Positions 6,139 through 10,404 of a DNA stretch of 10,404 nucleotides are shown piece after piece. Position 1 is the first letter of the stretch; every line of letters starts with the position of its first letter. The notes under the pieces were generated by a model, which did not search any database, was not told where the DNA came from, and saw only the letters and a list, made by a program, of their open reading frames with translations. The stretch covers positions 1 through 10,404 of the forward strand of contig JAJYTV010000042.1 in assembly GCA_021792885.1 (NCBI GenBank), written 5' to 3'. The DNA is from Bacillota bacterium. GTDB lineage: Bacteria > Bacillota > Sulfobacillia > JAJZYS01 > JAJYTV01. Position numbers and translations under genes: made by a program.

Positions 6139-6175
6139 GCGGCAGGAACCCCCGAACGGCGGGGGTTCCTGCCGC
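6139..6175. terminator. 16-bp perfect hairpin between convergent genes, probable bidirectional terminator
   Basis: GCGGCAGGAACCCCCG (6139-6154) and CGGGGGTTCCTGCCGC (6160-6175) pair perfectly around a 5-nt loop (AACGG). The hairpin starts 19 nt after the plus-strand stop at 6119 and ends 14 nt before the minus-strand stop at 6190. On the minus strand the stem is followed by ATTTC; on the plus strand by GTCGT. T-tracts are therefore weak in both directions, and termination strength is uncertain. Confidence 0.7.
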
Positions 6176-6189
6176 GTCGTGCGAAGGCT

Positions 6190-6435
6190 CTAGCGTCGCC
6201 CGGCGCCGTGCTCCCGGCCGCGCATGGAGCGGGCAAGGAGCATCACCGCGAGCACCAAGAGACCGACCTCGACGCCGTTCACCACGCCCTGGACGAAGTC
6301 CGGTGCGATGCGCGATTGGCTGAGCAGCAGAGCGGAGGAGACAAGGCGAGCCGCCGCGGCGCCGGCAAGGCAGCACGCGGCGGCCATGCGCTCGGCCCGC
6401 GCGCGGACCTCGCCCTGCAGATGACGCAGGAACAT
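6190..6435 (-). CDS. Small hypothetical membrane protein with two transmembrane helices
   Basis: This 81-residue protein has a charged N-terminus (MFLRHLQGEVRARAERM), an alanine-rich hydrophobic segment at about 19-38, a short polar loop (SQSRIAPDF), a second hydrophobic segment (about 48-67, ending LLVLAVMLLA) and a basic tail (RSMRGREHGAGRR). Both ends would face the cytoplasm by the positive-inside rule. I do not recognise a family. Support for a real gene comes from an AGGGGGA ribosome binding site 8 nt before the ATG, a stop placed immediately before a strong hairpin, and a membrane-like composition that does not look like a shadow of another gene. It lies downstream of the ABC importer on the same strand but beyond that operon's terminator, so it is probably a separate unit. 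Confidence 0.6.
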   Translation of the reverse strand: MFLRHLQGEVRARAERMAAACCLAGAAAARLVSSALLLSQSRIAPDFVQGVVNGVEVGLLVLAVMLLARSMRGREHGAGRR

Positions 6436-6473
6436 GGCGGCCGTCCCCCTGCGGAACCGATTGCCACCACTCT

Positions 6474-6502
6474 ACCATATGTTGCCTAGATGGCGCGCGA
6501 AA
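6474..6502 (-). promoter_or_regulatory. Weak candidate promoter for the small membrane protein gene
   Basis: Reading the minus strand, TTTCGC (6502-6497) and TATGGT (6479-6474) are 17 nt apart and match the -35 and -10 consensus at three and four of six positions. They sit just after the terminator of the importer operon. Correct spacing and location are the main support. Confidence 0.25.
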
Positions 6503-6560
6503 GCACCCCGTCTCCAGTGCGCAGCGGCACGGAGACGGGGTGCGTGGGAGACGGGGTGCG
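6503..6560 (-). terminator. Terminator of the ABC importer operon, with a tandemly duplicated arm
   Basis: Plus-strand arms GCACCCCGTCTCC (6503-6515) and GGAGACGGGGTGC (6531-6543) pair perfectly over 13 bp. The loop itself contains a 4-bp inner stem (GTGC 6517-6520 with GCAC 6527-6530). In the minus-strand transcript the stem is followed by TTTC, a short T-tract. The 14-base unit GGAGACGGGGTGCG occurs at 6531-6544 and again at 6547-6560, the latter abutting the stop codon at 6561. The distal arm can therefore pair with either copy. Confidence 0.72.
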
Positions 6561-7544
6561 CTACTTCTGGCTGAAGACCATCGACGGGACGTTCAGCTTG
6601 CCCGTCAGCAGGCCGACAGACCGCATCATCGTCGCGACGCGCTCGATCTGCGACAGGCTGGTCGAGGTCGGGTAGGACTCGAGGCCGATCGTCTGGGCGA
6701 GCGGCGCCTTGATCGCGGTGTAGGTCGGCAGGACCTGGCGCACGAGCGACGGGTCCTGGGCGATCTTGCGCGCCGCCTCCTGGATCGCGTTGCGGAAGTC
6801 CGCCACGACCTGCGGGTGGGCCTTCGCGTAGCTCACCGAGGTGGCGAAGGCCGCCACGGGGAGGCCTGCCGTCGGGCCGGAGAAGACCGGGAAGACGGTG
6901 CGGGTGTGCAGGGAGCTGCCGAGGATCGAGACGAAGGGCTCCACGAGCCAGGCCGCGTCGACCTGGTGCTCCTGCAGTGCCGCTCCCATGGACGGGAAGG
7001 GCATCTGCACCCACTTGATCGACTGGTAGTCGACCCCGAGGGACTTGAGGTACGCGTCGATCGCGAGGGGTCCGATGCCGCCGATCACGGACGTCGCGAT
7101 CCGCTTGCCCGCGAGGTCCTGGGGAGAGGTGATCGGGGAGTTCGGCAGCACCGCGACCGTGCTGAACGCGGGCAGCGCGCGGGTCGCTTCACAGACGATC
7201 TCGATCGGCACGCCCTTGCTGCGGGCGGTGAAGAGGGTCGCGTAGTTGCTCTGCGAGAACTGCGCGGCACCAGTCAGGACGGCCTGGGTCGTGGCGGGGC
7301 CGAGCTGCATCACCGAGAGCGTCACGTCGAGGCCGTTCTGCTTGAAGTAGCCTTCCTTCTGCGCGATGACGGCGACGGCGGTGTCCGCGACGGGGAGGGT
7401 CGCAAGCGACACCTTGGTGATCGTCTTCTTCGCGCTCGCGGCCGGGGACGGCGAGGAGCCGCAGCCGGCGACGAGGACGCCGGCGAGCGCGGCGATCAGC
7501 GTGACCGAGACCAACGATTGCTTGCTGCGTCGGAGCATGGCCAA
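6561..7544 (-). CDS. NitT/TauT-type ABC transporter substrate-binding lipoprotein
   Basis: This 327-residue protein would be the extracytoplasmic ligand receptor of the importer. The N-terminus has a basic start (MLRRSK), a hydrophobic segment, and the lipobox LVAGC with the lipidated Cys at residue 28, followed by a Ser/Pro/Ala linker. The mature part shows the SsuA/TauA/ThiY-like pattern: an opening strand VSLATLPVADTAVAVIAQKE, the EGYFKQNGLDV segment at 64-73, the DLAGKRIAT segment at 143-151, and EHQVDAAWLVEPF near 192-204. Family members bind nitrate, taurine, alkanesulfonates, aromatic acids or pyrimidine precursors; the ligand cannot be told here. TTG at 7544 is preferred over ATG at 7538 because AGGAGG lies 7 nt from the former and 13 nt from the latter. 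It is the last gene of the operon, 46 nt after a permease, which allows higher expression of the receptor through its own strong binding site. Confidence 0.9.
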   Translation of the reverse strand: MAMLRRSKQSLVSVTLIAALAGVLVAGCGSSPSPAASAKKTITKVSLATLPVADTAVAVIAQKEGYFKQNGLDVTLSVMQLGPATTQAVLTGAAQFSQSNYATLFTARSKGVPIEIVCEATRALPAFSTVAVLPNSPITSPQDLAGKRIATSVIGGIGPLAIDAYLKSLGVDYQSIKWVQMPFPSMGAALQEHQVDAAWLVEPFVSILGSSLHTRTVFPVFSGPTAGLPVAAFATSVSYAKAHPQVVADFRNAIQEAARKIAQDPSLVRQVLPTYTAIKAPLAQTIGLESYPTSTSLSQIERVATMMRSVGLLTGKLNVPSMVFSQK

Positions 7545-7551
7545 TGGTGTT

Positions 7552-7557
7552 CCTCCT
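7552..7557 (-). promoter_or_regulatory. Consensus ribosome binding site deciding the TTG start of the binding protein
   Basis: On the minus strand AGGAGG is separated by 7 nt from the TTG at 7544 and by 13 nt from the in-frame ATG at 7538. The spacing favours TTG. Confidence 0.6.
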
Positions 7558-7590
7558 CTCGGATCGTCGAGTCCCGGATGCTGCCTACCG

Positions 7591-8409
7591 TCAGAGGGCT
7601 TCGCGCCGCTGCCCGCGGTGCCACCGGAGGACGCGGGCCTCGATGGCGGCGAGCAGGGCGTTGAATACCACCCCCCCGACGGCCAGCACGACGATGCCGG
7701 CCCACATGTTGAGGATGTCGAACTGGGCCTGGCTCTGGAGGATCTGGTAGCCGATCCCGCCGCTCGCCGCGATCATCTCCGAGATGACCATCAGGACGAA
7801 GGCGAGCGCGAGGGAGATGCGCACGCCGGCAAGGATGTCCGGCAGCGCTGCAGGCAGCTCGACGTGCAGGAGGCGGCGGCTGCCGCGAATGCCGTAGACG
7901 GTCGCGGTGTCGAGCTGCAGCGCCTCGACGGACTCGACGCCCTTGATCGTGTTCAGGAGGATCGGCCAGATGATGCCGACCGCGATGAACAGGACCTTCA
8001 TCACGTTGCCGATGCCGAAGAAGATCATGAAGATCGGCAGGACGACAGGCGCCGGTACGGCGCGCCCGTAATGCATGAGCGGCGTCAGGTAGGCTCCGAG
8101 ACCCCGCACGCGGCCGATGGCGAACCCGAGCGGAACGCCGACGACGACTGCGAATAGCCAGCCGAGGGTGACGCGCTCGAAACTCGGCAGGATGTTGGTC
8201 GAGAACCCGGACGGGGTGAACCAGGCCTGCATCACCTGTCCCCAGATCGCGGCCGGCGTCGGGAAGTAGAGCGGGTGCGTGACGCTCGTGACGAGCTGCC
8301 ACAGTGCGACCAGCACCACGAGCAGGATCGCGCTCTCCATGACCCAGCGCAGGGCGCTGCGGCCGCGGCGCCTGGCTGTCACGCTGCGGGAGGCGGTGGG
8401 AGCGGCCAT
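7591..8409 (-). CDS. NitT/TauT-type ABC transporter permease (second permease)
   Basis: This 272-residue inner-membrane protein of the BPD_transp_1 fold has about six hydrophobic segments. The first is at about 23-42 and is followed by LYFPTPAAIW, the conserved periplasmic PxP segment of SsuC/TauC permeases. The EAA loop that docks on the ATPase is at about 164-190 (EALQLDTATVYGIRGSRRLL, then VELPAALPDI), with the typical Gly and the LPAALP end. The next helices carry SEMIAASGGIGYQI, a standard family motif. The basic C-terminus (RWHRGQRREAL) resembles that of the partner permease. ATG at 8409 follows AAGGAGG by 9 nt; that site lies inside the end of the upstream permease gene, and the gap between the two genes is one base, suggesting translational coupling. 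It is clearly related to, but not a recent duplicate of, the neighbouring permease. Confidence 0.92.
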   Translation of the reverse strand: MAAPTASRSVTARRRGRSALRWVMESAILLVVLVALWQLVTSVTHPLYFPTPAAIWGQVMQAWFTPSGFSTNILPSFERVTLGWLFAVVVGVPLGFAIGRVRGLGAYLTPLMHYGRAVPAPVVLPIFMIFFGIGNVMKVLFIAVGIIWPILLNTIKGVESVEALQLDTATVYGIRGSRRLLHVELPAALPDILAGVRISLALAFVLMVISEMIAASGGIGYQILQSQAQFDILNMWAGIVVLAVGGVVFNALLAAIEARVLRWHRGQRREAL

Positions 8410-8410
8410 C

Positions 8411-9226
8411 TCAGGAGGCCTCCTTGCGGTAGGAGAGGTGCCAGCGGAAAAGGCGCCGCTCGATGCGCTCGAACAGGAAGTTCAGCAGGTAGCCGAGCAG
8501 ACCGACGAGCACCGCGGCCGCGTAGACGGGAACCAGCGATCCGCCGGAGGATGCCTGCACGATCCAGGCGCCGACGCCGCTGCCGGAGCCCGTGATCATC
8601 TCGGTGGCGACTGCGACCGCGAGGGCGATGCCGATGGCGATGCGCACGCCGGTCGCGATGAACGGAGCGGCGCTCGGCAGGGCCACGCGGTAGAGCGCGG
8701 ACCAGCGGCTGAGGCCGAAGGAGCGCGCCGTGTCGAGCGCGACGCGGTCCACGCTGTGCATGCCGTAGACGCTGTTGATCAGCACGGGCCACAGGGAGGT
8801 CCAGACGACGAGCGAGATCGTGGTCGCTCCCGAGAGGCCGAAGAGGAGGATCGCGACCGGGGTGAGCGCGAGCGCCGGGATCGGCCGCATCGCCTCGACA
8901 AGCAGGCTCGACATCCGGTAGGCGACCGGGAAGCGGCCGAGCAGGATGCCGAGCGGCACGGCGACCACCGTCGCGATCAGCAGGCCGAGGAGCATCTCCG
9001 AGAGCGTCGCAAGGACCTGCAGGGTGAAGCCGGGCTGGCCGAGGAGGGAGATCGCGTCTCCGAGGACCGTGGTGGCACTGGGGAAGTACTCGGGGCGCAC
9101 GAAGCCGATGCCGGCGAGGGCCTGCCAGACGGCGAGGGCGGCGGCGAAGCCGACGAGGCCCTTGAGCGCCGGGACGATGCGGGACGCCGCCGGGGACGCA
9201 GGTCGACGGAGCGTTGGGGTGGACAT
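8411..9226 (-). CDS. NitT/TauT-type ABC transporter permease (first permease)
   Basis: This 271-residue permease has the same fold and length as the following gene. After a polar N-terminus, a first hydrophobic segment at about 20-40 leads to VRPEYFPSATTVL, the conserved periplasmic segment. The EAA loop is at about 163-188 (ALDTARSFGLSRWSALYRVA, then LPSAAPFI), followed by a GVRIAIGIALAVAVATEMI helix and the family motif EMITGSGSGVGAW. The C-terminus is basic (RRLFRWHLSYRKEAS). It probably pairs with the second permease as a heterodimer on an ATPase homodimer. ATG at 9226 has a GAGGTAG binding site 4 nt upstream that overlaps the stop of the ATPase gene; the gap between the genes is 4 nt. 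Two different permeases per ATPase is less usual in this family, where SsuC- and TauC-type permeases are generally homodimers. Confidence 0.92.
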   Translation of the reverse strand: MSTPTLRRPASPAASRIVPALKGLVGFAAALAVWQALAGIGFVRPEYFPSATTVLGDAISLLGQPGFTLQVLATLSEMLLGLLIATVVAVPLGILLGRFPVAYRMSSLLVEAMRPIPALALTPVAILLFGLSGATTISLVVWTSLWPVLINSVYGMHSVDRVALDTARSFGLSRWSALYRVALPSAAPFIATGVRIAIGIALAVAVATEMITGSGSGVGAWIVQASSGGSLVPVYAAAVLVGLLGYLLNFLFERIERRLFRWHLSYRKEAS

Positions 9227-9230
9227 GGCG

Positions 9231-10058
9231 CTACCTCGTCTGCACAGGGTCTGCGCCCTGGACAGGGTGGCCCGGCCGGAGGATCAGGCCGGCGATCTCG
9301 GAGCGCAGGTGGACGAAATCGGGAAGCTCCCGGGTCGCCACCTGGTCGCGCGGGCGGGAGAGCGGGACCTCGCGGTCCAGGAGAAGACGCGCCGGGTGTG
9401 CGGAGAGGACGAGGACGCGGTCCGAGAGGTAGACGCTCTCGTCGATGTCGTGCGTGACGAAGAGGATCGTGGTGCCGAACTGCTGGTGCACGGATGCGAT
9501 CAGGTCCTCGAGGTCGGCCTTGGTCTGGGCGTCCACCGAGGCGAACGGCTCGTCCATCAGCAGAAGGCGGGGCCTGAAGGCCAGCGCGCGGGCGATCGCC
9601 ACGCGCTGCTGCATCCCGCCGGAGAGTTCCCAGGGATAGCGGCGCGCGAACCCGTCCAGCCCGACGGCGGAGAGGCTCTGGCGGCTGCGCTCCGCAACCT
9701 CGCCGGCGGAGAGGCCGCGGCGGGTGATCGGGAACGCGACGTTGCCTTCCACGGTCATCCACGGGAACAGGGAGCGCGAGTAGTCTTGGAAGACGAGCGC
9801 CACGCCTTCCGGCACGTTGCCGGTGATCGGCTTGCCGGAGACCTCGACGCTGCCGCGCGTGGCCCGCAGCAGGCCGGCGAGGATCTTCATCAGGGTCGTC
9901 TTCCCACTGCCCGAGGGGCCGACGATGGAGACGAACTCCCCCTCGTCCACGCGGAAGCTGAGGTTCGAGATCGCCTCAAGGTCGCCGTCCGCCGTCTTGT
10001 ACGCGTACACGAGGTCGCGGACCCCGAGCACTTGGTTTCGCTCACCCGAAGAAGTCAT
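9231..10058 (-). CDS. NitT/TauT-type ABC transporter ATP-binding protein
   Basis: This 275-residue cytoplasmic ATPase would power the importer. All nucleotide-binding motifs are intact: Walker A GPSGSGKTT (47-55), Q-loop Gln91 in VFQD, signature LSGGMQQR (145-152), Walker B LLLMDE (165-170) with catalytic Glu170, D-loop SVDA (174-177), and switch His203 in VTHDIDES. The segment LFPWMTVEGNV after the Q-loop and the tail HPARLLLDREVPLSRPR are typical of SsuB/TauB/NrtD-type proteins. The start is placed at the ATG 10058, 6 nt after a GGGGGG run. The in-frame ATG at 10064 directly abuts that run and is less likely; earlier in-frame starts would run back into the regulator gene. It is the first transporter gene, 79 nt after the regulator stop. 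Confidence 0.93.
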   Translation of the reverse strand: MTSSGERNQVLGVRDLVYAYKTADGDLEAISNLSFRVDEGEFVSIVGPSGSGKTTLMKILAGLLRATRGSVEVSGKPITGNVPEGVALVFQDYSRSLFPWMTVEGNVAFPITRRGLSAGEVAERSRQSLSAVGLDGFARRYPWELSGGMQQRVAIARALAFRPRLLLMDEPFASVDAQTKADLEDLIASVHQQFGTTILFVTHDIDESVYLSDRVLVLSAHPARLLLDREVPLSRPRDQVATRELPDFVHLRSEIAGLILRPGHPVQGADPVQTR

Positions 10059-10064
10059 GCGCAT

Positions 10065-10070
10065 CCCCCC
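10065..10070 (-). promoter_or_regulatory. G-run serving as the ATPase gene binding site
   Basis: Six G residues on the minus strand lie 6 nt before the ATG at 10058 and directly against the ATG at 10064. The spacing therefore chooses 10058. It is a weaker match to the anti-Shine-Dalgarno sequence than the AGGAGG of the binding-protein gene. Within 10071-10137 I see no convincing promoter. Confidence 0.4.
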
Positions 10071-10137
10071 GGCCTGGACTGTCGATGCAATACCGGCGAT
10101 TCGTGGGCGCAAGGCCACAAGGCGCGCGCTGAGACGG

Positions 10138-10404
10138 TCAGGGGGCCGCGGGCGTGTCCGAGAACGCCTTGAGCGCCTTGCGCACGTCTTCGCCGGTCCG
10201 CTGCAGGTGCTCCGTGAGCAGCGTGCGGGCTTTCCTCGCATCGCGCACGCGACACGCGTCCAGCATGGCCTGGTGCTCCTCGCGACGCTGCCGCACCGAT
10301 CCGCGCAGCATCTGGGAGAGTACGCGGTAGCGTTCGGTCGCGTCGATGAGCGGGGGGATCAGACGGTTCAGCGTTGGCGAGCCGGCGAGGGCGTAGAGAT
10401 CGAC
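10138..10404 (-). CDS. GntR family regulator, FCD domain end (5' cut by window edge)
   Basis: The minus-strand frame is open from the window edge to the TGA at 10138-10140 and gives 88 residues. The fragment begins VDLYALAGSPTLNRLIPPLI and continues with TERYRVLSQ, then EEHQAMLDACRVRDARKART, LLTEHLQRTGEDV and a short Ala/Pro tail. This is the C-terminal part of the all-helical FCD ligand-binding domain: the AGSPxLxxLI helix, the TxRYR helix, and the EHxAxLDACxxRDAxxA metal-coordinating His helix ending in EHL. The DNA-binding winged-helix domain lies beyond the window. FCD regulators usually repress transport or catabolic genes and release DNA on binding an organic acid or similar metabolite. 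Placement directly before the importer on the same strand suggests it controls this operon, possibly by autoregulation. The effector is unknown. Confidence 0.85.
   Translation of the reverse strand, partial: VDLYALAGSPTLNRLIPPLIDATERYRVLSQMLRGSVRQRREEHQAMLDACRVRDARKARTLLTEHLQRTGEDVRKALKAFSDTPAAP

Noticed and set aside
6540..7664. 374-codon plus-strand open frame opposite the binding protein
   Set aside because: Arg/Gly/Asp-rich low-complexity translation with no domain; the minus strand encodes an intact lipoprotein.
8413..8424. Palindrome AGGAGGCCTCCT at the permease-permease junction
   Set aside because: It contains the downstream gene's ribosome binding site; with no spacer it cannot fold into a hairpin of useful size, and the match is probably incidental to coding plus the binding site.
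8279..10172. Two overlapping plus-strand open frames of about 400 codons opposite the permeases and ATPase
   Set aside because: Composition is typical antisense of high-GC genes; the minus-strand genes have complete transporter motifs.

Overview
The window is GC-rich throughout. It carries strong AGGAGG-type ribosome binding sites, uses GTG and TTG starts freely, and encodes a lipoprotein-anchored ABC transporter, a second-type ClpP with a small sigma factor, and a protein built from peptidoglycan-binding repeats. Together these fit a high-GC member of the Bacillota (Symbiobacterium-, Thermaerobacter- or Limnochorda-like). A high-GC actinobacterium is not excluded, because no rRNA, tRNA or other taxonomic marker is present.

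Layout, left to right. Positions 1-716 (+) hold the C-terminal half of an amidase-signature enzyme cut by the window edge. Positions 897-2238 (+) form a compact two-gene unit: a ClpP-type protease with an intact Ser-His-Asp triad, then a 223-residue sigma-70 family factor 28 nt downstream. A perfect 8-bp hairpin overlaps the clpP ribosome binding site. Positions 2389-3550 are a small gene graveyard. On the minus strand, the N-terminal end of an AraC-type regulator (with a one-base deletion) is joined to the C-terminal end of an unrelated QW-repeat/cyclase-like protein. On the plus strand lies a tartrate/isopropylmalate dehydrogenase remnant with no normal start codon, two frameshifts and a probable large internal deletion.

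Positions 3619-4836 (+) encode an intact 12-helix MFS exporter. Positions 4914-6119 (+) encode a 401-residue protein with three peptidoglycan-binding-like repeats and an unrecognised beta-rich C-terminal domain; its Shine-Dalgarno sequence also lies in an inverted repeat. A perfect 16-bp hairpin separates this gene from a convergent 81-residue two-helix membrane protein (6190-6435, minus).

Positions 6503-10404 (minus) hold a complete NitT/TauT-type ABC importer. In transcription order it runs: GntR/FCD regulator (cut by the right edge), ATPase, permease, second distinct permease, lipoprotein substrate-binding protein, and a terminator whose 5' arm is present in two tandem copies. Gaps between the transporter genes are 4, 1 and 46 nt, so they form one operon. 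The FCD regulator probably senses the imported ligand or a metabolite of it. The substrate cannot be read from the sequence. I saw no mobile element, CRISPR array, tRNA or rRNA. The least ordinary content is the hairpin-controlled clpP-sigma pair, the chimeric pseudogene and the peptidoglycan-binding protein with its unknown C-terminal domain.
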